Shown piece after piece: positions 32,101-43,039 of a stretch of DNA of 64,000 bases; positions within the stretch are counted from its first letter, which is position 1, and each line of letters starts with the position of its first letter. A program made the position numbers and the translations under genes. Under the pieces are notes generated by a model, which saw only the letters and a list, made by a program, of their open reading frames with translations, did not search any database and was not told the origin of the DNA. This DNA is from Orychophragmus violaceus (taxonomy: Eukaryota > Streptophyta > Magnoliopsida > Brassicales > Brassicaceae). The stretch lies in assembly GCA_030180135.1 (NCBI GenBank), contig CM058230.1, positions 17,981,082 through 18,045,081 on the forward strand, written 5' to 3'.

Positions 32101-32856
32101 TCTTTCTTTCGTTGCGCGATAGATAGATCGAGTCCAATCGAGGACATGTGCCGCAATGCCTTCGATTTCTTTCACTCTCTCCCTTATTTTGGCTATTGCT
32201 TGTGTGTGGGTTAATTACGCCGTGGTAGCGCGTGATTGACCGTTTATTTCTTGTTGATTGTTATTTTGGGTTTCGGGGATGGGATTGTGGAGTTAGATAG
32301 AATAAAAGCCGTTAGTGGGGAGCCGATTCACTGGGTGATCTTAGATTGCTCATTAGACTCTTTTTGTGTTTTCAGGTTTCAGCGACGGACGTGGGAGGTC
32401 CTCGGTGTAGCTTCGGGTTGCTTGTGACATGATTTTGATTCGTTATTTTTGGATGTTTTATTTTCGGTTCGGCAGCTGCGCTATTTTCTTTATGATTGTA
32501 TTTGATTGGATATGATATGTATATTTTGTTATTGACGATTGTTTGTAAACTTGTTAAACATTGTATTCGATGTTTAACTCCTTAGAAATGAAATTGTTTC
32601 CCTGATATGAGGTTTGGTCTGAACCGACACAACTCGTTGAAGTCGTGCAAGTAGTACTGCTTGCACTACGGATACGAGGATAGCGGAGTCGGAAATAGAT
32701 CGGTGCGAGCCTTTCGTCTCAAACCGAACTATCTTTGGCTTCGTCCTGTAGCGAACTTTTCCCGTTCGACTTGCTCGGGTTCGATTGGTCATGTTCTTGT
32801 TTGATTGTTGACCGGTCAGCTCGGCGGTCAGCGGAGAATGGGGAAGGGGCGTTACA
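29174..32856 (+). repeat. 5' LTR of the 3.68-kb-LTR element
   Basis: The opening TGATACCCCGTATC and following AATACGG form a small inverted repeat. A 182-residue open frame at 29621-30169 and others inside recur in the 3' LTR (36058-36606), but they show no recognisable domain. A block rich in CCGCCGG and another rich in AACCGGGTTA words are part of the LTR. Confidence 0.95.
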
Positions 32857-32862
32857 GAAAGG

Positions 32863-32878
32863 TGGTATCAGAGCATGG
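32863..32878 (+). other. Primer-binding site, initiator tRNA-Met type
   Basis: TGGTATCAGAGCATGG begins six bases after the LTR end. Confidence 0.85.
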
Positions 32879-33129
32879 TTCTGCATGGGTTTCGAAACGT
32901 TTCATTTTTGAGTGTTTTCCGTGTTTTATCGAGTCAAATGTGTCACACAAGCAATCATTAGGAAACCGAGCCGCGTCCGTTAAACCCGGGGTTGATATCG
33001 GAAAGTAGAAATTTTAGTATTATTCGTACTAACTCATTTGTGTTTTGATTGCAGTCTTACAGCAGCGTGTCCCGGGCAGAGTAGTTGGTGTGTGTGTGCA
33101 CGTGTGCAGAGTATTTTCAGTGGAGCGGG

Positions 33130-34425
33130 ATGAGTCAGCATGGATCAGTTGGGTCACATCAGGGTCAGGTAGAGCAGTTCCAGGGGTATCCAGCCTCACC
33201 AGGACATACCCGAGGTTCGCATGTGTCTGCGCATCCGTCAGTTCCAATACCACAGTTGCAGGGCGCCAGAGCAGCACAGATAGACTGGTCGCCCCTTCCA
33301 GACCCTTTACCTCCAGCTCTAGTAGACGATGCAGGCAGCCGAGACCCTTACGCAGGCGTGATGGGATTTTTGGGCGCAGCAGAGCCAGAGTTTCAGTTAC
33401 CTCCGCAGTGGCCAGAGCCAGACGTGCCACAGATTCTTCCAGCGACAGATGCGCCACCGATGTACCAGGCGCCACCCCTTGAGGCACCTGAGTTTCCACC
33501 GCCGCTTGGTGTTGAGGATTATCTGATGGACCCGTTGCCATTTGGGTTCGATCTAGAGATGGAGCCAGTGGACCCCGAGCAGCACCAGCAGTGGGAGCAG
33601 CAGGTAGCAGAGCAGGTAGCGATGTTGGAGGACGTTTTGGCACAGCAGGTTGGACCGGGATCTCCCCGTACCCCGTTGGATGTCGAGATGTCTTCAGGAT
33701 CTTCCGAGACAGAGTTTGAGGCGGTTACGCCACCAGCCGAGCCGATAGAGATGCCAGTGGTACCCGAGAGCCGAGCTTGTAGTGGATGTGGAGTACGAGG
33801 GTTCCATCTGCGGTGGTGTCCGCGATCAGTTGACCCACGCCTCCGGGAGCCCTACCAGCTATTACCCTTACCGGGCCACTGTCCGTTGTGTGGTCAGGAC
33901 GATCATGGTGAGATGACGTGCCCAGTAGCCAGAGCAGGACTGTACATGCCAGATGGAGAGCCGTATCCTACCTTAGCACCTGGAGATTGGGGAGCCGGAC
34001 CTAGCCGCCGAGACCCCGAGCCGAGTTCGCCACCCGCGGCCCAGTTGCCGATGATCCAGATGCCGGTTGTTCCGTCACCATATCCTGAGTCGGGGAGGAG
34101 ATGCCAGTTATGCAGAGGTCAGGGTCATCTTGCCTCAGACTGTTTCATGGATCCCCCGACCGCGCCGACTTCGCCCTGCCAGTTGTGTGGAGGGTATGGA
34201 CACCCAGCTTCTGCATGTTACCGAGGATCGTATCCAGCAGTCTGTTCAGTGTGTGGCCGTACAGGTCATGATGCTTACCTTTGTCCGATCGCCGGGCCCC
34301 AGCACGTTGGAGCACCGTCTGGAGATGCACACACACCACACACTCCCGGTGCGCCTGCCAGCGGGTACTCCAGTGAGCCGTACTGCCAGTGGTGTTGGGC
34401 ATTTCGGTCTTGCTGGAGGCGTTAG
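33130..34425 (+). CDS. Gag-like protein with five CCHC zinc knuckles
   Basis: About 431 residues from the methionine at 33130 (MSQHGSVGSHQGQ); an upstream in-frame ATG at 33085 is less likely. The N-terminal half is proline/glutamine-rich with an acidic patch and no recognised capsid fold. The C-terminal half carries zinc knuckles: CSGCGVRGFHLRWC (spacing variant), CPLCGQDDHGEMTC, CQLCRGQGHLASDC, CQLCGGYGHPASAC and CSVCGRTGHDAYLC, with a degenerate CQWCWAFRSC at the end. Such knuckles bind RNA in nucleocapsids; plant Gags usually have one to three. It is the only gene of the element, fully open, and probably acts in packaging with enzymes supplied in trans. Confidence 0.75.
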   Translation: MSQHGSVGSHQGQVEQFQGYPASPGHTRGSHVSAHPSVPIPQLQGARAAQIDWSPLPDPLPPALVDDAGSRDPYAGVMGFLGAAEPEFQLPPQWPEPDVPQILPATDAPPMYQAPPLEAPEFPPPLGVEDYLMDPLPFGFDLEMEPVDPEQHQQWEQQVAEQVAMLEDVLAQQVGPGSPRTPLDVEMSSGSSETEFEAVTPPAEPIEMPVVPESRACSGCGVRGFHLRWCPRSVDPRLREPYQLLPLPGHCPLCGQDDHGEMTCPVARAGLYMPDGEPYPTLAPGDWGAGPSRRDPEPSSPPAAQLPMIQMPVVPSPYPESGRRCQLCRGQGHLASDCFMDPPTAPTSPCQLCGGYGHPASACYRGSYPAVCSVCGRTGHDAYLCPIAGPQHVGAPSGDAHTPHTPGAPASGYSSEPYCQWCWAFRSCWRR

Positions 34426-35600
34426 GTTAGGGTAGGGGTAGTTAGGCCAGGTAAGTTGGGGGCACTAACTTTATTTTGACTTGGAGATAGATCGGCAGGA
34501 TAGGCGACTTACGTGTCGTCTCGATTTTTGTTGTGCAGCGGCGTCATATGGGTTTTTGGTTTATGATGACGGCATTATGTAGAAACTCTGATCTTAACCG
34601 TGTACTAAAAACTTTATTATGTATGAAATATCGTTTTATGTACGTGGTGGATGCAGAGTGTTCGGCTAATCGTTTATAGTAGCATAGTGACTATTTGCAT
34701 GATTGAGATGGTTCGAAAAGCAAATGGTTTACTGTGTGAAACTAAATGATGGGCGGAACTGACGACCGTTCATCATGACCTGAACCCGGAATGACGACGC
34801 ATTCGGCCGATCTTTAGATTGCGTAATTTATTATAGTAGCTTGCTTGTTTATTTCTTGTTTGACTGATTGATTGTTTTGTTGTGTGCGGTAGATCGTATA
34901 GTGTTAGCAAGCGTGGGTTTGATAGATTGACTGTTTGAGTATGGCTAACCCTTAGAGTGCTAACAGTTTGAATGTGTGAGTAGTAGTCGATCGTTTTTCT
35001 TTGACCTTGATAAAGAGTTGAGTCGTGAATTTGCTTTGGTTGTATTTTAAATTCGAGCTGACTTGCGGACGGTTGAGTTCGACCGTCGATTCACGAGAGA
35101 ACAGACTCATAGGGTATTGTTATTTAATCACGAGAGACCGGAGGGTACGTGATTAAGTAACCATATTTCTATGGGAAAGTGATATCGGTGATAGAGCGAG
35201 AAAGCGATGTGAATCCAAACCCGAACCCGAAACCGAGTTGAAATGTTGAGATGTCGCCAGTCGAGAGTGCCGGACCGCGAAGTAATGGAAGTGTCATCAG
35301 TAGGAGCGACGTCAGTGGGAGTGCAGCCGCCATCACGAGAGACGGAAAGGAGTCGGGGCGCATGAGGAGTTAGCGAAAAGATTTGGAAGAAAGAATGCCA
35401 ATGTTGGAGTCATGGAGAAGAAGCCGATGATCAGATTCTTGAAGAGTGTCCCAGAGGAAAAGGAGGGAAGGATGTCGTCCGAGAAATGTGGAAGTCGAAG
35501 CAAAGTGGGGAAGCGTACGAGTTGGTAAGCAGCCCATGGGAATCGGAATCGATTCGACATCCGTAAGTGATGAAGAATTCGGGGACCTAATTCCTGTAAG
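34426..35600 (+). other. Non-coding interior of the element downstream of the Gag-like gene
   Basis: No RT, protease or integrase motif is visible in any frame. Near 35360-35520 a plus-strand frame reads as charged protein-like sequence (EKKPMIRFLKSVPEEKEG) of unknown origin, perhaps the last trace of pol. Confidence 0.55.
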
Positions 35601-35610
35601 TGGGGAAGAA
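35601..35610 (+). other. Polypurine tract
   Basis: TGGGGAAGAA directly precedes the 3' LTR. Confidence 0.7.
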
Positions 35611-38600
35611 TGTGATACCCCGTATCAAAAATACGGTCAACGGGCAGCAGAAAGTCAACCGAGGGTAAAATCGTCATTTTACCTAAGCCAGGGGTAAAAT
35701 GGTAATTTTACCAAAAGTCGAGACGGAAACCGAGGCGGGCCAAATATTCTTATATTTTAATATAAAGAATGTTTATAAGACCAGGATTGGAAGAAACGGA
35801 GCGGAAACGAGTTTTTCGGCTTATCGGGATGGAAACCGACTAAACCGAAGGAACTTCGGAAATTCATAACTAGAGCTCCGTAAGCCCGAACGGAGTGATT
35901 CAAATTGCTAAATTCATCTTAAAGCATGAAGAATCTTATTTTGAAGGTTTTGGAATTTATGAGATTCCCCGGAACCGTTCTAAAATATTAAACCCGAAAA
36001 ACCGTAAAACCGAGCAATGAAGGAATGGGGATTAGTGGTTGAGCTAATGATGATTAAGTGGTGATTTGGCAGCCATTCAAGCCCAGTAGGACACCTGTCC
36101 CTTCCCCCTGTCGCCACCTTGCCTTGGTTGTGTGTCATGCATGCCAAATTCATTGGATAGTTTGCATGCACCAAATCCATCAAATCACATTCACTCCCCC
36201 TAACCAACTTCCTCTTCTCTCTCAGCTCTCTCTCGAACTCTCTCTGCTTTTCTTGCCCAGAAACATCAATTTCTTGTTTGTGTTCTTGCTGTTCTTGTTC
36301 TTGTTCTTAAAGCTCTTGAGAGATTCACCAAAATCCCTTGCATGCTATTCTTGTTTCCATGAGCAAGTAAGCTCAAATCTTTGGATCTCTTCACCAAATA
36401 TTCTCCTCTCACTCTCGGTCTCTTCTCCCTCTCTGTTGCTCAAAAATCAGGCAAGTTCTTGTCCAAAAATCTCTTGCATGTTCTTGAATTTCCAAGAAAA
36501 CTCAAGAACCCTAGTTTGTCATTTAATCTTGTTTTGCAAGAAATTCCATAACTCTCTTGTTATAAACTCAAATTCAGATCTGCAAAGCCCTATGGCTTCA
36601 CCGTGAGCTCCTCCACCTTTTCCAGCCGGTCGCCGCCGCTGTAGTCGCCGGAATCAGCCGCCGGAGCTCCTTCTTCTCCTTGTTGCTTCTTCCACAAGAA
36701 AGCTTGTAACTTTCTTATTTCAAGCCCAAATCTGGATCTATTACTTGCTATAGCTTTGTCTTGATCTTATCTATCTTTTTCCAGTGAACCGCCGCCGTTG
36801 AAACCGCCGGAGATCGCCGGAAAACCACCTTGAAGAAACCGCTTCTAGGGTTTGTGGAATCTCACCTTTTCTTTAGTATGTTTAGATGTTTTAAGGCTGG
36901 TATTGAGTAGATCTAGTGATGGTGATCAGTTTGGTGTAGAGATTTGCAGAAGAAACCGCCGGAAAAAGCCCCTCCGCCGCTGGTCAACGCCTCCGCCGCC
37001 GGAGTCAACGCCGGTGTCACGTCGCCGGCGAGCCTCTTCCACCGCCGAGTAAAGCCGGTTCTCCAAGGAACCCATTGGTACAGTTGGTTTGCTTAATTGA
37101 GTTGGTTGTGGTGAGATTAAACCGGGTCAAAGGATGTTAAACCGGGTCAACGGTTTAACCCTAAACCGGGTTAATCCAACCGGTTGGTTAAGGTGTTGGG
37201 CCGGTTTACATTGAATCCGAGATTGACCGGTTTTGTGGTTTTGTGTTTCAGGAGTATTTGATAGTTCGGGAATCCTTATCCGCGACAAAACCGTCATTTC
37301 CGTAACTATCTGTGAGTCGGCTCGAAAACGCATACCTTAATTAAACCGGGAAACAGTAAACCGAAATCACTAAGACGTTGACCCGAGATGAACTAAATAG
37401 TAAAACGAGATTAACTGGACAATTAATAATTAACCGGAGGAAAACCAAGTAAACCGAATTAGGGTTTAGATTGAAGAAGGATAACCGATTTCCGTGCCGC
37501 TAGGTCGTTAGTAAAGCGTATTCGATGATTAGATATATTTATAAGTATAAAGCACAACTATTAATGAACTATAAACGAGAAACTAAGACGATGATAAAAT
37601 ATGAGTTATACCTAACTAACCTATAGGAGTATAATAACGGGTTGGAGTTTAGGTTTAATAGCGGGTTGTGGGTGATAAATGAATAAAGTAAATTAATAAT
37701 GAGATGTCGGGGAGTTAGTAAGTTTACTAACTCTAAACCGACAGATCGAGAATGGGGTTAAAAGACACTTAGGACTGATTAATAAAGAAATGGTGTGTGT
37801 GTGAGCCGTCTACGGGTTAGCAATCCGCTAACCCAGAGTAGCGGACAAGAACGGGATAAAAGTCTTAGCAGCCTAATAGGCCTGCTTGTGTGATCGTGTG
37901 GTAGATAGTGATTGTGTGTTGTGTGTTGTTATTATTGTGAGTTCTGTGCAGGTTTATTAGACTGCTCGGTGTTGGGCCGAGTAGTCATTGCGGACACTTA
38001 CTCCGGTCTCGGGACCGGGTAAGTTAGTGGTGCTGACTAGGTATCTTACCTTGTCAGAGCGGTGAGTTGGGTAGCGTAGTGGCTTGCGGAAGGGTTGGGA
38101 TTATTACTGTTGTTATTGATTGCGTGATCTGTGTTAGAGTCCCAGCGAGTCTGCGTGTTTATATTTCCGCATTAGGACGCTAGGGTGCGTTAGATTCCGC
38201 AAGCCTAGGTTTTTGTTTACGTTCTGGTACTTCCGACCCGATTGGATCCTCGAGTTTGACCTAACCGGGCCATAGTGGTTCTGGTTATGGTGTTAACCTA
38301 TCGGGTGACGCCGGTAGGTGTGCGGTCCGGAGAATACGGGGTCATGTCCTAGGGCCGGATTGCATGGAAACTCGGGCTATCTAGGGGTAGTCAGAGTCAC
38401 CGCGTATCGATGGACAGAGAACGGTGTCCTATGCGTGAGTCCTCTTGAGCACGTATAGGAGTCGAGGGTTAGTTGCCATATAGGCGACGATGTGAACCCG
38501 TGGAAGTTACCGATTTCGTAGGGCCCATTGTTGTTTATTCTTTCTTTCGTTGCGCGATAGATAGATCGAGTCCAATCGAGGACATGTGCCGCAGTGCCTT

Positions 38601-39294
38601 CGATTTCTTTCACTCTCTCCCTTATTTTGGCTATTGCTTGTGTGTGGGTTAATTACGCCGTGGTAGCGCGTGATTGACCGTTTATTTCTTGTTGATTGTT
38701 ATTTTGGGTTTCGGGGATGGGATTGTGGAGTTAGATAGAATAAAAGCCGTTAGTGGGGAGCCGATTCACTGGGTGATCTTAGATTGCTCATTAGACTCTT
38801 TTTGTGTTTTCAGGTTTCAGCGACGGACGTGGGAGGTCCTCGGTGTAGCTTCGGGTTGCTTGTGACATGATTTTGATTCGTTATTTTTGGATGTTTTATT
38901 TTCGGTTCGGCAGCTGCGCTATTTTCTTTATGATTGTATTTGATTGGATATGATATGTATATTTTGTTATTGACGATTGTTTGTAAACTTGTTAAACATT
39001 GTATTCGATGTTTAACTCTTTAGAAATGAAATTGTTTCCCTGATATGAGGTTTGGTCCGAACCGACACAACTCGTTGAAGTCGTGCAAGTAGTACTGCTT
39101 GCACTACGGATACGAGGATAGCGGAGTCGGAAATAGATCGGTGCGAGCCTTTCGTCTCAAACCGAACTATCTTTGGCTTCGTCCTGTAGCGAACTTTTCC
39201 CGTTCGACTTGCTCGGGTTCGATTGGTCATGTTCTTGTTTGATTGTTGACCGGTCAGCTCGGCGGTCAGCGGAGAATGGGGAAGGGGCGTTACA
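35611..39294 (+). repeat. 3' LTR of the 3.68-kb-LTR element
   Basis: 3684 bp, near-identical to 29174-32856, one base longer through an extra A in an A run near 36966. Confidence 0.95.
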
Positions 39295-39321
39295 GGAACT
39301 GCTAGAAATTCCTTCACTCCA

Positions 39322-41493
39322 TGCCTAAGAAAAACTTCAAGGTTGGTACATGATGCTTTCAAGTTATCATCGCTTGTTGAGTTAAGCTTTCTCTCATCGA
39401 ACAAAAAACCAAACCTTTTCTCATACTCTTGGAATTGTTCTAACCTTGCTTGAAGAGAATCTAAAGCTTGATCCATGATTTTGATGAAATAGTCTGTCGT
39501 GAAACTCTCTTCCTCGCTCACAAACACATTATCATCAACAACTTGTCTTGGCTCCTCATCAAAATGTGTTTTTTTTCCTAATAAGGCCTTCTTTTTCATA
39601 TGAAAAATGGGTTCGATATCCATAGCAACTGCAATTTTCTTTGCTTCAGCTTTTGCTTCTTCAAAACCTGTTTCTCTATACTTTTGAAAAAAGAGATTAA
39701 CCCCTTCAGTTGAGTGATAGCAGCATTAATATCAATATCTTCAGTCTGCAAAGTCTTGCTTACAATATTAATGGCAGCCAAAATTTTGTACGATATAACC
39801 ATACCAAACAAAAACTCAAATCCCCCAATTCCGTGTGTTTCACTTATTGTAAGACATTCAGCATTACTTCAGGTTTGGGGATCATCACTATTTTCCGCCA
39901 AGTATAACAAAGCATTTTGGATTTCTGGAGCTTGAAAACTTATTGCTTTAATACTTTCAATGTGACTTTCCGAGCGAGTATCTGATAAGGGTTAAGTGTG
40001 GGACCTCCTACCATTTTCTTGTATATATCCCACCTAGTTGTGGAATGCGAAAATAAACAGTATAATCGTTGGATGATCCGAAAGAAATCAATCGCTTTTG
40101 CAGATGACTTAGCCATATCACAAAGGGTCAAATTCAGATTGTGACAACCACAAGGAGTATAAAATTCTCTTGGATTAATATCAAGCAATCTTTTCTGCAC
40201 ACCTTTGTTTTTTCCCTTCATATTTGAGCCATTATCATAGCCTTGTCCCCTAACATCATCAACGTCCAGATTGAGGTCAACCAATGTATCGCAAAGTAGA
40301 TCAAACAATCATTTCCCTGATTTATCATCAACTTCCAAAAAGTGAATAAAATATTCTTCAACCTGGGCTGAATCCTCTGAGACATCCACACATCGAATAA
40401 TAAGAGACATTTGCTCTTTGTGACTAATATCTGGAGTACAATCAAGAATGACTGAGAAATACTTAAAATCTCGGATTTTCTTAATGATCATCTGCTTCAT
40501 CTCAAATCCCCATTTCTATTATTTCATTCAGATTTTTTTGGCTCGGATAGTGATAATGAGTTTCCCTCCTTTTTTCCGCTTGATGTGTTCTCGGATAGTT
40601 GGATCAAAGTCTCCAAGCATTTCATTAAAGCTAAGAAAATTTCCACTGTTATCTTGACCAATCTTTTCATTGCTTCCACGAAAGGCTATATTGCATTTAG
40701 CAAAAGTCTTCACCAGTGCAAATAATCTCAACAAAACTTCTCTCCAGAGATTTTTTCTCTTTCTTGATTTTTTCTTGAACATGCTTATCAATTGTTAGAT
40801 TTTCTGCAATCTCAACTCTAATTCCATCCATTGGCTCATGTACATAATGTGACACTGACTACTTTCATGTTGGCTAAGCCTTATCAGAACATTGTTCCAA
40901 TCCCTGAATCCGGTTGGGTAGTGTCTTTATCTCCTCCGAACAACTTACAGCAAAAGCAATATATTTTCTCTGATTTTTTTTATTTGAATAGACCAACCAT
41001 TGTCTTTTTTTGTGTATCCCCATTCTTCATGCGCCTTTTGTAATGCTTATGAGAAAAGTGTCTTCTAGTGATGTTTTGGGAAAATTGTAATTATGAGATG
41101 GTCTTGCTAAAGGACCTTTCCTAACCAAAAAAAATCCCTCAACGTGTGATCAACTTTTCCCCAGTTTGCAGGATCCAAAACATCAACGAAAGAATCATGT
41201 TCTTTGAAATTCACACCATATGTATTCCCATGGAGATCCTCTTCATCTTCCTCAACCCTATTATCATTTACTTCATGCTCTTTGCTAAATTTATCCTCTT
41301 CTTCTTTATTAGAAATCTCACAATGTTCATCTTCTATCCAAATAACCTTATCAATTTTATTTTCAGTATCAGTCTCAGAGGATTTTGGTTTTTTGATGTA
41401 CCTCAACATAGAACCAGACATAGATTTTGTCAATTCTTCTTCTCTTTTCTTCTTGTTCCTTTTCTTAGCTCCACTTTCATATCTTGAATTCAT
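39322..41493 (-). pseudogene. hAT transposase, N-terminal two thirds (TTF zinc finger, DUF4371-type)
   Basis: Minus strand, start near 41493. A lysine-rich N-terminus is followed by a TTF-like finger region (around 41107-40800: GFRDWNN, SQHESSQCH), then a DUF4371-like part (GSNEKIGQDNSGNF, FNEMLGDFDPTIREHI) and the catalytic core (DCTPDISHKEQMSLIIRC, GQGYDNGSNMKGK, CGCHNLNLTLCD). The best reading changes frame several times, with stops around 40950-41100 and near 40510. It resembles the plant zinc-finger-MYM/TTF hAT proteins. It continues at 28531 on the other side of the nested LTR elements and is non-functional. Confidence 0.87.
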
Positions 41494-42011
41494 TCTGATA
41501 AAACTGAAAGATATAAGAACACAACTTTCTTTTTAAAAAACTTAAAATTGGTGACAATCAAAAACATTACATAAACAAAACATAAAATTTAGAAAGCTGC
41601 ATACCTTAATATAAACCACTCTCGATTTATTTGAAAGTCTCTTGGCGACAGCGTAAGTTGTGCTTTTATAATACAACTCAACCTAATAACTAATGTCAAA
41701 TTTCTTTAATTATGATTTTTCATGTATTTCTTTTTTTCAAAAGAATGTTTTGTGTATTCCTTTTTTAGGCAACTATCTCCATGTATTCTTTTTGTAGAGA
41801 TTGTGTGGACTCATATATTGTTAATCCTTTATAATTAAATTTAGATTTCTAGTGTCTTCTCCAATTTACGTGGCTTGCGAGTTGTAATCATAATTGATTT
41901 CCATTATAACAAATAGAAATCTAAATAAACATGTGCCCTAATTTATAAAAAAAAAAAAAATTTGGGGCCCTACACCAATGTTTTTCAGGTTTTGGTCCAG
42001 GACCGTGCCTG
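41494..42011. other. hAT element right end, non-coding
   Basis: AT-rich promoter side of the hAT gene up to the right TIR (about 41961-42011), which includes an A run and GGGGCCCTACACC; the matching left end has GGAGCCCTAAAT near 28070. Confidence 0.7.
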
Positions 42012-42147
42012 CACCCACTAAACATCTAGGAAAATCTTACATGTCTATTGAAATTAATTTTTTCAAAAAAAGATTTCTTTTAAGTTGCTCCTAAATATTT
42101 TGTGTTTTATTTTGCTTCATTTGAATGTTTATTAGGGGAAAGACATT

Positions 42148-42324
42148 TTTTTTTTGAATACTTTGGAAGTTTCGGGCCTTAGGCCCATAATCTCTCAAGA
42201 GCCCGAAGTCAGCCTTTAGATAATTCGATTTAAAGATTAACCCTTCATACCAAAGGCGGTTTGAACAAGGGGCACAAAGGAACCAACCCCCTTGTATTAC
42301 CACTAGGCCACCACTTCTTTGGTG
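42148..42324 (-). mobile_element. tRNA-derived SINE, minus strand
   Basis: A perfect 13-bp duplication GGGGAAAGACATT flanks it (42135-42147, 42325-42337). The T run at its left end is the A tail of a minus-strand copy. Reading leftward from 42324, an A-box-like TGGCCTAGTGGTAATAC (42310-42294) and a B-box-like GTTCAAACC (near 42266) are present. Its body differs from the SINE at 8499, so it is a second family. Confidence 0.88.
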
Positions 42325-42337
42325 GGGGAAAGACATT

Positions 42338-43039
42338 GAAGAAAGATGTTTTCTTTTTATTTATTTATTTTTTAGCAAAGAAGGATGAGTTATGAGATTA
42401 TGACAGTCGGTGGGCAGACTAATTTAGAGAAAGCTCATGCAACAACAAAAAAAATGATGTTCAAAGTAGTCGAGAATGGTTGTAAATTTTGTATGTTTTT
42501 TTGGAAATTGTAAATTTTGGAAATCGATAACTTCATTTATATGACTGCAAACTTAGCAAGTTGAAAAGAAAGTTTATTTTATATGACTTTTGAAAAAATA
42601 AGACAAAGTAAACAAACCCCAATTTTTTGAGCTTACTAAAAACTTGTATTATTACAAACACAATAATGAGTTCTGTTGATCTCATAAAATACAACCATCA
42701 CAAAAGTAACAACCGAAAAATCCTTATAAATCTGTCTCTCATGTCTTAAGAGTAAAATGGGTGTACTCAATTACTCATTACTAGTAGCGGGTGGTAGTTA
42801 AAACTCCACCTCTGCATCAGTAATACAATAACTACTATGTGTTTTTCTTTCTCTCTACTACTTTTTAAGAAAGATGATCGTCATCAAGGCCTTCTGCAAA
42901 ACCGAACCCTCGACGCATCACTCTCTCAACAATAACCGAGTTCGCAAGAACCCACTTACTAATACGCTCTCTACACAACACAAACAAGTTTACTTTAGAT
43001 ATAAAAATTAAGTAGAAAATGACCAAATTATTGTTCCTT
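42338..43039. other. Spacer and 3' region of the expansin gene
   Basis: No other gene is seen. The part adjoining 43040 should include the expansin 3' UTR; minus-strand AT-rich sequence is compatible with plant poly(A) signals, but no single signal stands out. Confidence 0.5.

Larger units (their letters stand above)
29174..39294 (+). mobile_element. Non-autonomous LTR retrotransposon with 3.68-kb LTRs
   Basis: LTRs 29174-32856 and 35611-39294 begin TGTGATACCCCG and end GCGTTACA; the perfect duplication GGAAC flanks the element (29169-29173, 39295-39299). I counted about 14 substitutions and one single-base indel between LTRs, near 0.4%, so it is young. The interior is only 2754 bp, shorter than one LTR, and encodes one Gag-like protein. 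An initiator-Met primer-binding site and a polypurine tract are present; protease, RT and integrase are absent. The TGTGATACCCC start and PBS suggest a chromovirus-type gypsy partner (inference). Confidence 0.95.
28532..39316. repeat. Probable solo LTR (about 660 bp) interrupted by a second LTR element
   Basis: The outer sequence begins TGTTGGGAATGTCC and ends GAAATTCCTTCA, inversely related ends in TG...CA form. The 5-bp duplication CTCCA lies at 28527-28531 and 39317-39321. Only 28532-29173 and 39300-39316 belong to it (659 bp after removing one GGAAC duplication). It has TATATAAG-like promoter sequence near 28880 and no coding capacity. A short non-autonomous insertion of another kind is the alternative. 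Confidence 0.75.
28024..42011 (-). mobile_element. hAT transposon (TTF zinc-finger type), split by nested LTR elements
   Basis: Terminal inverted repeats CAGTGCCGGTCCTG (left) and CAGGCACGGTCCTG (right, reverse-complemented) are flanked by a perfect 8-bp duplication CACCCACT (28016-28023, 42012-42019), the hallmark of hAT elements. The transposase lies on the minus strand: its N-terminal two thirds at 39322-41493 and its C-terminus at 28171-28531. Without the nested insertion (28532-39321, including one duplicated CTCCA) the element would be about 3.2 kb. Confidence 0.95.

Noticed and set aside
33029..33643. 204-residue minus-strand frame opposite the Gag-like gene
   Set aside because: Antisense shadow of the GC-rich zinc-knuckle gene; the plus frame is longer and has clear motifs.
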